From the NCBI RefSeq assembly GCF_014647675.1, contig NZ_BMPQ01000007.1:269357-333356 (forward strand): a stretch of 64,000 nt of DNA, in the 5' to 3' direction. Both the position numbers and the translations under genes were made by a program. The notes beneath the pieces were generated by a model. The model was not told the origin of the DNA, ran no database searches, and saw only the letters and a list, made by a program, of their open reading frames with translations. Shown here piece by piece: positions 32,489 through 40,113 of the stretch (positions within the stretch are counted from its first letter, which is position 1; every line of letters starts with the position of its first letter). This DNA comes from Streptomyces flaveus (GTDB taxonomy: Bacteria > Actinomycetota > Actinomycetes > Streptomycetales > Streptomycetaceae).

Positions 32489-33091
32489 TCAGTCGTCCTC
32501 GCCGGCGAGGGTCATGAGGTGCTCGCCCGCCAGGCGGAGGACCTCACGGCTGTGCTCGCTGTTGCGGTCGGCCAGCCAGCACAGCGTCACGCCGTCCAGC
32601 ACCGCGTTGAGGTAGCGGGCCAGGACGGGAAGGGGCACGGTCCACCGGATTCCCGCGCTCTCGGCGGCTTTCACGAGGAACTCCTGGTGGACTTCCAGGT
32701 AGTGGTCGTACTGCCGGCGGGCCAGTTCCTCGAATCCGGCCTGGCGCAGGGCGTAGTGGGTGAGTTCGTAGCCCACCTGGTGCTCTCCCGGGCTGAGTTC
32801 CACACCCTCCCAGAAGGTGAACAGGGTCTTGGTGACGCGCGCGCCGAGGTCGTCGCCCTCTGCCGCGAACACGTCCCTGGCCTTGGCGACGCTGCTGTCC
32901 GTGAGGCGGGTGATGACCTCTTGCAGAAGCTCCTCGCGCGAGTTGAAGCAGTAGTGGAAGACGCCGAGCGGCATGTTCGCCTCGCCCACGACGGCGCGTG
33001 TCGTGGCCTTGGTGACGCCGTCGCGGACCATGACGCGGATCGCCGCGGCGATCAGCTCTTCCCGTCGGTCCTTCGCTGCCATGCGAGCCAT
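32489..33091 (-). CDS. TetR/AcrR family regulator
   Basis: A 200-aa repressor. The N-terminal helix-turn-helix spans about residues 10-55 (AAAIRVMVRDGVTKATTRAV, LGVFHYCFNSREELL), followed by an all-helical ligand domain with GVELSPGEHQVGYEL and YLNAVLDGVTLCWLADRN. The ATG at 33091 has AAGGAG rather far upstream; the Met at residue 4 is possible. It lies upstream of the PLP enzyme-FAD oxidase operon on the same strand and divergent from the SIS gene, so it may control either. Confidence 0.9.
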   Translation of the reverse strand: MARMAAKDRREELIAAAIRVMVRDGVTKATTRAVVGEANMPLGVFHYCFNSREELLQEVITRLTDSSVAKARDVFAAEGDDLGARVTKTLFTFWEGVELSPGEHQVGYELTHYALRQAGFEELARRQYDHYLEVHQEFLVKAAESAGIRWTVPLPVLARYLNAVLDGVTLCWLADRNSEHSREVLRLAGEHLMTLAGEDD

Positions 33092-33309
33092 TCGGCCGCC
33101 GCTCCTTCAAGCATTCAAGAGGGGATGCGTACGAGCATGCTATCGCGGTGTCTTGGACGCTCGACCAACACAACGGCGCCGGTGCGCTCGCACAGCAGCA
33201 GGTCGACCGCGGCCTCTCCCGCAAGAACACTCAGCCGGCCCATCCCCGAGCAGTACGCGACGATGGGGCCATGTCAGCCATCCAGTCGGCCATCCGGGGA
33301 GAGCGCGGC

Positions 33310-34194
33310 GTGAGCCATGTCGAGAACGAGCTGAACAGTCAGCCCGAGTGCTGGATCCGGGCCGCCGAGCAGGCCGCGGAGCACACGGCCGTGCTGCCCG
33401 CTGCGGGGGAGCGGGTCGCGATCGTGGGCTGCGGTACGTCGTGGTTCATGGCGCAGGCTGCCGCGGCGCTGCGCGAGCAGGCGGGCCAGGGTGAGACGGA
33501 CGCCTTCGCCGCCTCAGAGTTTCCGTACGGGCGGACGTACGACCGCGTCATTGCCCTCACCCGCTCCGGCACCACCACCGAGGTGCTCGGACTCCTCGGC
33601 CGGCTGAAGGGCCGTACGCGCACCGTCGCGATCACCGCGGATCCGCGAACTCCCGTGATGGAGGCGGCGGATGACGTGATCGTGCTCGACTTCGCCGACG
33701 AACGGTCCGTGGTGCAGACCCGGTTCGCAACCACCGCGCTCACGCTGCTGCGGGCCCACCTCGGCCTGCACACCGAGGCTGTCGTCGCCGATGCCCGCAC
33801 CGCACTGTCGGTGCCGCTGCCCGACGGGCTGGTCGGCTCCGTGCAGTTCACGTTCCTGGGCCGCGGCTGGAGCGTGGGGCTCGCGAACGAGGCCGGTCTC
33901 AAGATGCGCGAAGCCTCGCTGGCCTGGGCCGAGGCCTATCCGGCGATGGAGTACCGGCACGGCCCGATCAGCATCACCTCCGCCGGAACCGCGACCTGGA
34001 TGCTCGGCGAGGCGCCGGACGGTCTGGCCGAACAGGTGCGGGCCACGGGCGGGTTGTGGGTCGAGGGCGACCTCGACCCGCTCGCCGAACTCGTCCGCGC
34101 CCAGCGACTCGCCGTGGCCGTCGCCGCGGCCCGCGGCCTCGACCCCGACCGGCCGCGCCACCTCACCCGCTCGGTCATCCTCACCACGCCCTGA
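33310..34194 (+). CDS. SIS-domain sugar isomerase/deaminase (AgaS-like)
   Basis: A 294-aa protein with two SIS (phosphosugar-binding) domains: VAIVGCGTSWFMAQAAAAL and VIALTRSGTTTEVLGLLG in the first, FTFLGRGWSVGLANEAGLKM and YRHGPISITS in the second. AgaS-like enzymes turn amino-sugar 6-phosphates into ketose 6-phosphates. I chose the GTG at 33310 because GGAGAG lies 6 bases upstream and the frame then begins SHVENELNSQPECW, the usual start of the family; the ATG at 33271 would add 13 residues. The aldolase gene follows 42 bases later. Confidence 0.88.
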   Translation: MSHVENELNSQPECWIRAAEQAAEHTAVLPAAGERVAIVGCGTSWFMAQAAAALREQAGQGETDAFAASEFPYGRTYDRVIALTRSGTTTEVLGLLGRLKGRTRTVAITADPRTPVMEAADDVIVLDFADERSVVQTRFATTALTLLRAHLGLHTEAVVADARTALSVPLPDGLVGSVQFTFLGRGWSVGLANEAGLKMREASLAWAEAYPAMEYRHGPISITSAGTATWMLGEAPDGLAEQVRATGGLWVEGDLDPLAELVRAQRLAVAVAAARGLDPDRPRHLTRSVILTTP

Positions 34195-34236
34195 CCGGCG
34201 AGCCCGTCACGCCGAAGTCGCCGAAAGGAGAGGCTC

Positions 34237-35091
34237 GTGCCCCTCGCAGCAACCGGTGAGCTGGTCACCTGGGCGGCCACGGAACGCACCGCTGTCGCCG
34301 CGTTCAACATCATCACGCTGGAGCACGTCGAAGCCGTCGTCGCCGGTGCCGAATCCGTGAACGCCCCCGTCATCCTCCAAGTCAGCGAGAACGCCGTGAA
34401 GTTCCGCGGCGGACGGCTGCTCCCACTGGCCCGCGCTGCGACCGCGGCGGCCGAACAGGCCTCCGTACCCGTCGCGTTGCACCTCGACCACGTACAGAGC
34501 GACGGCCTGCTGCGACAGGCACCCGACGCCGGATTCAGCTCCGTGATGTACGACGCCTCGCGGCTGCCGTACGCCGAGAACCTCACCGCGACGCGGACTG
34601 CCGTCCAGTGGGCGCATGACCAAGGACTGTGGATCGAGGCAGAGTTGGGAGAGGTCGGCGGCAAGAACGGCCGGCCACCGCTGGACGCCCACGCCCCCGC
34701 CGCCCGGACGGATCCCGCCGAAGCACGCGCCTTCGTCGCCGACTCCGGCGTGGACGCCCTCGCCGTGGCGATCGGCAGCGTCCACGCCATGACCACCCGC
34801 ACCGCCGCCCTCGACCACGACCTCCTCAAACGCCTCGCCTCCGCCCTCGACGTGCCGCTCGTCCTGCATGGCTCCTCCGGCCTCCCGGACACCGAGCTGA
34901 CGACGGCCGTCACCGGCGGCATCACCAAGGTCAACTTCGGAACAGCCCTGAACCTCGCGATGACCGGCGCGATCCGCGACTTCCTCATCGCACACCCCAA
35001 GGCGGTCGACTCACGCGCGTACCTCACGGTGGCGCGCGAGGCGGTGACGGAGGAGGTGGCGCGGATCATGAGGGTGGTACGAGCTGGCTGA
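34237..35091 (+). CDS. Class II (zinc) ketose-bisphosphate aldolase
   Basis: A 284-aa GatY/KbaY/FbaA-type aldolase that cleaves tagatose- or fructose-1,6-bisphosphate. Metal and catalytic motifs are LHLDHVQSD (H82, D84, H85), EAELGEVGGKN, AIGSVHAM and VLHGSSGLPD. The GTG start follows AAAGGAGAGG. With the SIS isomerase it makes a short amino-sugar or galactitol-type route, but the phosphofructokinase-type kinase that should act between them is not encoded nearby. Confidence 0.92.
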   Translation: MPLAATGELVTWAATERTAVAAFNIITLEHVEAVVAGAESVNAPVILQVSENAVKFRGGRLLPLARAATAAAEQASVPVALHLDHVQSDGLLRQAPDAGFSSVMYDASRLPYAENLTATRTAVQWAHDQGLWIEAELGEVGGKNGRPPLDAHAPAARTDPAEARAFVADSGVDALAVAIGSVHAMTTRTAALDHDLLKRLASALDVPLVLHGSSGLPDTELTTAVTGGITKVNFGTALNLAMTGAIRDFLIAHPKAVDSRAYLTVAREAVTEEVARIMRVVRAG

Positions 35092-35102
35092 GGTACCGCG
35101 CT

Positions 35103-35130
35103 CCTAAAGGAGGCCGCAGGCCTCTTTAGG
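35103..35130 (+). terminator. Terminator hairpin after the aldolase gene
   Basis: CCTAAAGGAGGCC and GGCCTCTTTAGG pair to a 12-bp stem with one bulged G and a GCA loop, 12 bases after the aldolase stop. Confidence 0.85.
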
Positions 35131-35165
35131 GGCGCGGGGAACTGCGCGACCAGCCACAACGCACC
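35127..35165. repeat. Streptomyces intergenic repeat (GGGGCGCGGGGAACTGCGCG type)
   Basis: The stretch reads TAGGGGCGCGGGGAACTGCG followed by CGACCAGCCACAACGCACC. This short element occurs in many copies downstream of genes in Streptomyces chromosomes, usually attached to a terminator hairpin as here. Its function is not known. Confidence 0.85.
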
Positions 35166-35221
35166 CGCACTGTCGAACCGGCCTTCCCAGCGGAGCGCCT
35201 AGGCGCTGGTAGATTTTCACC

Positions 35222-36013
35222 ATGCGGGAGACAGAGATCCACCTCGGGGAGCCGCCCGCCGTGGTGAACGCCGGAGTGGGCGTGCACGGCATCGCGAGCC
35301 GTACCGATGTGTTCCGGCTGCCCGAGCTGTGGCAGCTGCACCTGTACCAGTACGACGCGGAGCTGATCGTCGACGGCACCTCGCACGCCGTCCGCCCCGG
35401 CCGGGTCAGTCTCGTACCGCCCGGCACGACGGTCCGTTTCCGCTACCAGGGCCGCTCCGAACACCTCTACGCGCATCTGCGCATCGCCCCTGCCGGACCG
35501 CCGCGCACCATCCCTGTCATGCAGGACGCGGGACCCGAACTCCCCACGCTCACCGGCCTGTTGCTCCAAGCGATCGCTTCCGTGCCCGGCGCGCCCGAAC
35601 GTACCAGGGCCGAGATCTGGACGGCCCTGTGGCGCATCGCCCACCTCACTCCCGACGCCGGGCGCCCCGGACCGCACCCGGCCGCCACCGCCGCGATCGC
35701 GTACATCGAGGCGAACCTGGCCGCCCCGCTCACCGTGCCCGCCGTCGCCCGCGCCGCGGGCGTCTCGCACAACCACCTCACCCGGCTCTTCCGCACCACG
35801 ACGGGCGACACGGTCGTCGCGTACGTCCGACGCCGCAGACTGGACCGCGCCCACCACCTGCTGCGCGCCTCGACCCTCTCCATCCCGGCCGTCGCCGCGT
35901 CCGTCGGCATCCCCGACCTGCAGGCCTTCAACAAGGCGTGCCGACGCGAACTGGGAGCCTCGCCACGTGCCCTGCGCGGCGAGACCGGCCCGCTGTCCGG
36001 TGCTACTTCCTGA
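35222..36013 (+). CDS. AraC family transcriptional regulator
   Basis: A 263-aa regulator. The N-terminal cupin-like ligand domain has ELIVDGTSHAVRPGRVSLVP; the C-terminal double helix-turn-helix (about residues 160-255) has APLTVPAVARAAGVSHNHLT and IPAVAASVGIPDLQAFNKAC. No strong ribosome site precedes the ATG at 35222. It follows the SIS-aldolase pair and may regulate it, or act elsewhere. Its end overlaps the convergent methyltransferase gene by 11 bases. Confidence 0.9.
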   Translation: MRETEIHLGEPPAVVNAGVGVHGIASRTDVFRLPELWQLHLYQYDAELIVDGTSHAVRPGRVSLVPPGTTVRFRYQGRSEHLYAHLRIAPAGPPRTIPVMQDAGPELPTLTGLLLQAIASVPGAPERTRAEIWTALWRIAHLTPDAGRPGPHPAATAAIAYIEANLAAPLTVPAVARAAGVSHNHLTRLFRTTTGDTVVAYVRRRRLDRAHHLLRASTLSIPAVAASVGIPDLQAFNKACRRELGASPRALRGETGPLSGATS

Positions 36014-37163
36014 CGGCCTTCAGGACCACGAACTTCGCATCGCTTGCGACGACTTGGCTGTTGCCGAAGAGGCGGCGCAGCTTCACGTGGTAGCCGAGGT
36101 GCCGGTTGCCGACCACCCACAGCTCGCCGCCCGGCCGCAGCGCCCGGCGCGCTCCGGTGAACATCCGCCAGGCCGTGGCGTCGGTCATCGCCTGGTGCGA
36201 GTGGAAGGGCGGGTTGGTGAGCACGAGGTCGATGCTCGCGGGCGGGACGCCGGTCAGCCCGTCGCCGACGCGGAACTCCGCCTTGCCGACGGCCCCCTCG
36301 GAGTTGGCGCGGTACGTCGCCTCCGCCGAGGCCACCGCCGGGTACGACTCGTCCACGAACAGCACCTCGGCCTCCGGGTCGGCCAGCGCCATCGCCGTAC
36401 CGACCACGCCATTGCCGCAGCCCAGGTCCACCACGCGCCCGGCCCCGGGCCCGTACGGCAGATGCTGGAGGAAGAACCGGGTGCCGATGTCGAGACGCTC
36501 GGCGCAGAAGACGCCCGCGTGGTTGACGACGGTGTGGCCGGAGACCGGACCGACGCCGTCGGGCAGCGTGTAGGTGTGCGGCCAGGGGTTCTTCGGCCGG
36601 GTGAGTGCGGGGTCCGGCTCGCAGAAGATCAGCCGGGCCTTCTTCTCGGCCAGGGAGGTCCTGGTCGGGCCGAGGATCCGCTCGAACAGCCGCAGCGTCG
36701 AGGTGTGGATCTCCTTGACCATGCCGGTACCGACGACGACCGTCCCCTCGTGCACGCCTGGCGCCAGACGCAGCAGCTGGTCCTCGAGGAGCGCGAGGCT
36801 CTTGGGTACGCGGATCAGGAGCACGTCGATCCGGTCGGGCGGCGGGTCCTGGGTGGTGAGCAGGCGCACCGATTCCGCGTCGACACCGCCTCGTGCCAGA
36901 TTCGCGCGAGTCGCCTCCCGGGCGAGGAACGAGTCCGTGATCTGCACCGGCCGCAGCGTGTGAAGGGCGGTGACGAGGGCGCCCCAGCGGTCGCCCACCA
37001 CGACGACGGTTCCGTCCAGTGGCTGTCCCCGCTCCGCGAGTTCCGCGAGATGCTGCAGCAGATACGTGTCGGAGGCGTCCCAGGCGCGCAGCCGCTCACG
37101 GGGGTCCTCGGGGAAACGGGCCAGCTCGTGCTCGCCCCATGGTGTCGCCATACGCTCGGTCAT
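36003..37163 (-). CDS. RlmG/RsmC-like rRNA guanine-N2 methyltransferase
   Basis: A 386-aa class I methyltransferase with the two-domain layout of RlmG and RsmC: a degenerate N-terminal methyltransferase-like domain (about 1-180) and a catalytic C-terminal one with SAM motif VVDLGCGNGVVGTAMALADP and the amino-methylating motif TNPPFHSH (316-323). It should add a methyl to N2 of a guanine in 23S or 16S rRNA; which base cannot be told. There is no clear ribosome site; a Met at residue 5 is an alternative start. Confidence 0.88.
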   Translation of the reverse strand: MTERMATPWGEHELARFPEDPRERLRAWDASDTYLLQHLAELAERGQPLDGTVVVVGDRWGALVTALHTLRPVQITDSFLAREATRANLARGGVDAESVRLLTTQDPPPDRIDVLLIRVPKSLALLEDQLLRLAPGVHEGTVVVGTGMVKEIHTSTLRLFERILGPTRTSLAEKKARLIFCEPDPALTRPKNPWPHTYTLPDGVGPVSGHTVVNHAGVFCAERLDIGTRFFLQHLPYGPGAGRVVDLGCGNGVVGTAMALADPEAEVLFVDESYPAVASAEATYRANSEGAVGKAEFRVGDGLTGVPPASIDLVLTNPPFHSHQAMTDATAWRMFTGARRALRPGGELWVVGNRHLGYHVKLRRLFGNSQVVASDAKFVVLKAVRK

Positions 37164-37242
37164 CGTGGGCCCAGGCTAACCGAGCCGCAGCTCATGACGT
37201 TTTTCGCCCGTACGTCTCCGAGCGGTGCGCGACGATGGAGCC

Positions 37243-37905
37243 ATGAACGCCGAGCTGTTTCCCCGGAGTCGTACGGAGGTCGCGCCGGGCGCGGTGCACG
37301 TGCCGGACTGGCTGGACGCCGGGCGCCAGCGCGAACTGCTCGAAGCCTGCCGCGACTGGTCGCGCCCGCCCGCCGGCCTGCGCACGGTCCACACACCCGG
37401 CGGCGGCACGATGACATCGCAGCAGGTCTGCCTCGGCTGGCACTGGTATCCGTACGGATACGCGCGCACGGTCGTCGACGGCGACGGCGCGCCCGTGAAG
37501 CCGTTCCCGGAATGGCTGGACGAGCTCGGCCGTCGCGCGGTGGCCGATGCCTTCGGGGGCGACGACGCCTTCGAGGGCGAGCCGACAGCCCCGTACGACA
37601 TCGCCCTGATCAACTTCTACGACGCCGACGCCCGCATGGGCATGCACCGCGACAGCGACGAGAAGTCCGACGCCCCGGTGGTGTCCCTGAGCCTCGGCGA
37701 CACATGCGTCTTCCGCTTCGGCAACACTCAGTCGCGTACACGCCCTTACACGGACGTGGAACTGCGCAGCGGCGACCTCTTCGTCTTCGGCGGCCCCGCC
37801 CGGCTCGCGTACCACGGCGTACCGCGCGTGCACCCGGGCACCGCACCCGAGGAACTCGGCCTGACGGGCAGGCTCAACGTCACGCTGCGGGCCAGCGGCT
37901 TCTAG
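37243..37905 (+). CDS. alkB: AlkB-family 2-oxoglutarate/Fe(II) dioxygenase
   Basis: A 220-aa DNA- or RNA-demethylating oxygenase. Iron ligands are H135, D137 (HRDSDE) and H191 (AYHGVPRVHPG); R210 and R216 (GRLNVTLR) bind 2-oxoglutarate. NFYDADARMGMH is the usual preceding strand. It repairs alkylated bases by oxidative demethylation. TGGAGCC precedes the ATG at 37243. It is divergent from the methyltransferase and followed 40 bases later by the ROK gene. Confidence 0.92.
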   Translation: MNAELFPRSRTEVAPGAVHVPDWLDAGRQRELLEACRDWSRPPAGLRTVHTPGGGTMTSQQVCLGWHWYPYGYARTVVDGDGAPVKPFPEWLDELGRRAVADAFGGDDAFEGEPTAPYDIALINFYDADARMGMHRDSDEKSDAPVVSLSLGDTCVFRFGNTQSRTRPYTDVELRSGDLFVFGGPARLAYHGVPRVHPGTAPEELGLTGRLNVTLRASGF

Positions 37906-37945
37906 CCCGTCCCCCATCAGACCGGATCATGGGAGACTCCCCCTC

Positions 37946-39187
37946 ATGAACGGCAAGCCGACCCCCCGAGCAGCGGGAGAAGGAAGCACGCGGACCCGGC
38001 TGGACCGCGGACGCGGCGCGCTCGGGCCCGCGTTGGAGCTCGTGCACACGGGACGCGCACCGACGCGGGCCGTGCTCACCGCCGAACTGGGGGTCACGCG
38101 GGCGACGGCCGGTGCGGTGGCCGCGGAGCTGGAAGCGCTCGGGCTGATCCGGGTCGACGCCCGCCCCGGCGCCGCCGCCGGCTCGCAGGGCCGGCCCTCT
38201 CACCGGCTCCGGCTCGCCGAGGATGGCCCCGTCGCCCTCGCCGCCCAGGTGCACGCCGACGGTTTCCGTGCGGCGCTGGTCGGGCTCGGCGGCCGTATCG
38301 TCGCGACCGCGCCCGGCTGCGAGATCGTCGACGCCGACCCGGCGAAGGTGCTCGGCTCGGTCGTCGACGCGGGCGCCCACCTCCTCCAGCAGACGGGACG
38401 CCACTGCGTGGGCGCCGGACTCGCCGTGCCCTCCGCCGTCGCCGAACCCGAGGGCACAGCCCTCAACCCGCTCCATCTCGCCTGGCCCGCGGGCGCACCC
38501 GTACGGGAGATCTTCGCGGAGCGGATCCACGCGGCCGGGATCACCGGCCCGGCGTTCGCCGCCAACGACGTCAACCTCGCCGCGCTCGCCGAGCACCGGC
38601 ACGGCGCGGGCCGTGGCGCCCGCGACCTGCTGTGCGTGGCCACGGGACACCGCGGCGTCGGCGGCGCGCTCGTGCTCGACGGCCGTCTGCACACGGGCAG
38701 TTCGGGCCTGGCACTCGAAGTCGGCCACCTCACGGTCAACCCCGAGGGCCGGCCCTGCCACTGTGGCAGCCGAGGCTGCCTGGACGTCGAGGCGGACCCG
38801 CTCGCCTTCCTCACCGCGGCGGGCCGCGACCCCGGCCCCGAGGTCTCGCTCCTCCAGGAGGCGAACGACCTGATCCGCGACCAGTACGCCGACCCGGCCG
38901 TCCGCACGGCCGCCGAGGCACTGATCGACCGGCTGGGCCTGGGACTTGCGGGACTGGTCAACATCCTCAACCCGGACCGCATCATCCTCGGCGGACTCCA
39001 CCGCACCCTCCTCGACGCCGACCCGGAGCGCCTGCGCGCCGTCGTCGCCGACCGCAGCCTGTGGGGGCAGAGCGGCGGCGTACCGATCCTCGCCTGCACG
39101 CTCGACCACAACAGCCTGGTGGGAGCGGCCGAGTTGGCCTGGCAGCCGGTGCTCGACGACCCGCTCGCCGCGCTCACGGCCCGGTAA
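37946..39187 (+). CDS. ROK family transcriptional regulator
   Basis: A 413-aa repressor-type ROK protein: winged helix at about residues 25-75 (RAVLTAELGVTRATAGAVAA), then a sugar-kinase-like fold with ANDVN (D208), ExGH (E258, H261) and the zinc motif CHCGSRGCL (C271, C273, C278). Kinase residues are kept, so sugar phosphorylation cannot be excluded. No clear ribosome site. It is convergent with and overlaps the LysR gene by 14 bases. A sugar regulon is likely, perhaps the SIS-aldolase genes. Confidence 0.9.
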   Translation: MNGKPTPRAAGEGSTRTRLDRGRGALGPALELVHTGRAPTRAVLTAELGVTRATAGAVAAELEALGLIRVDARPGAAAGSQGRPSHRLRLAEDGPVALAAQVHADGFRAALVGLGGRIVATAPGCEIVDADPAKVLGSVVDAGAHLLQQTGRHCVGAGLAVPSAVAEPEGTALNPLHLAWPAGAPVREIFAERIHAAGITGPAFAANDVNLAALAEHRHGAGRGARDLLCVATGHRGVGGALVLDGRLHTGSSGLALEVGHLTVNPEGRPCHCGSRGCLDVEADPLAFLTAAGRDPGPEVSLLQEANDLIRDQYADPAVRTAAEALIDRLGLGLAGLVNILNPDRIILGGLHRTLLDADPERLRAVVADRSLWGQSGGVPILACTLDHNSLVGAAELAWQPVLDDPLAALTAR

Positions 39188-40025
39188 GGCTCCACAGCGC
39201 CGACATCAACGGCCGCCGCAGATCGGTGCGTCGTACGCACAGGCCGATCGGGAACGGCTCCGGTGGGGGAGTGGCGGGCAGCACGGTCAGCCGGTCACGC
39301 ACCGCGCTGTTGTCGAGCACGAGACGGGGTACGACACCGGTGCCGCAGCCGAGCGCGACCAGCGTCAACAGCCCTTCGTGGCCGTCGGGTTCGGCCGCCA
39401 CGTCGGGCGTGACGCCCCGCCCGCGAAACCATCGGTCGGCCGCCTCGCGCACCAGGCCGCGGTGCGGCAGCACGAACGGCCCGTCGAGCCCGGCGTCCGC
39501 ACGGTCGCGGGCCGTCACAAAGACCAGCTCGGTCACCGCCACCGTCCGACTGACCAGCGGCCCCGGCAGCCGCGCCGGAATGCCTGCGACCGCCGCGTCG
39601 ACCTCGCCCTCGTCGAGCCGGGCGAGCGCGGCAGCCGCGTCGCCGGTGCGCAGGTCGAGACGTACCTGCGGATGTGCGGCGCGAAAGGGTGCGAGGAGGT
39701 CGGGCAGCAGAGCCTGACATGCCGTCACGGTCGCGAACACGGCGAGCCTGCCGGTGAGTTCGGCCGGATCCGGGTGCTCCTCGCGGTACGTGCGCCACAA
39801 CCCCAGCGCCTCGATCGCGTACGCGCGGAAGCGGTGCCCCTCCGCCGTCAGCGACACCCCGCGCGGGCCACGGTCGAAGAGCTGGTGGCCGAGTCCCGCC
39901 TCGAGGCGCTGCACGGTCCGGGTGAGCGTCGCGGGGCTGACATGACAGTCCAGACTCGTCCGGCCGAAGTTGAGCGTCTGCGCCAGATGAAGGAACAGCC
40001 GCAGCTCGCGGTGGTCATTGACCAT
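39174..40025 (-). CDS. ilvY: LysR family regulator IlvY
   Basis: A 283-aa LysR protein. The winged helix-turn-helix HLAQTLNFGRTSLDCHVSPA, then LTRTVQRLEAGLGHQLFDR, closely follows the pattern of enterobacterial IlvY, and the gene is divergent from a ketol-acid reductoisomerase, the same arrangement as ilvY-ilvC. In that system IlvY activates ilvC in response to the substrates acetolactate or acetohydroxybutyrate. The ATG at 40025 has AGGTGA upstream; an earlier ATG at 40046 is possible. The C-terminal effector domain looks complete. Confidence 0.85.
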   Translation of the reverse strand: MVNDHRELRLFLHLAQTLNFGRTSLDCHVSPATLTRTVQRLEAGLGHQLFDRGPRGVSLTAEGHRFRAYAIEALGLWRTYREEHPDPAELTGRLAVFATVTACQALLPDLLAPFRAAHPQVRLDLRTGDAAAALARLDEGEVDAAVAGIPARLPGPLVSRTVAVTELVFVTARDRADAGLDGPFVLPHRGLVREAADRWFRGRGVTPDVAAEPDGHEGLLTLVALGCGTGVVPRLVLDNSAVRDRLTVLPATPPPEPFPIGLCVRRTDLRRPLMSALWSLTGP

Positions 40026-40050
40026 GCCATCACCTGTGTCTTTCATTTCA

Positions 40051-40087
40051 CGCAACACCCCGCTGCACAAGTTGCGCTTGCCGCAAC
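40051..40087. promoter_or_regulatory. Three-half-site IlvY-type operator region
   Basis: A perfect inverted repeat GTTGCG-N5-CGCAAC (40071-40087) lies 27 bases before the ilvC start, and a further CGCAAC half-site lies at 40051-40056. The 31-bp distance between the two CGCAAC copies is close to three helical turns. An anchored recognition site plus an activation site is the usual LysR layout. Confidence 0.65.
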
Positions 40088-40113
40088 ATACAGCCGGAGC
40101 CTACAACTCGACC

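Noticed and set aside
35967-37949. Open frame of 660 codons on the plus strand
   Set aside because: It crosses the methyltransferase gene on the other strand and runs across the AlkB gene in another frame; low-complexity shadow.
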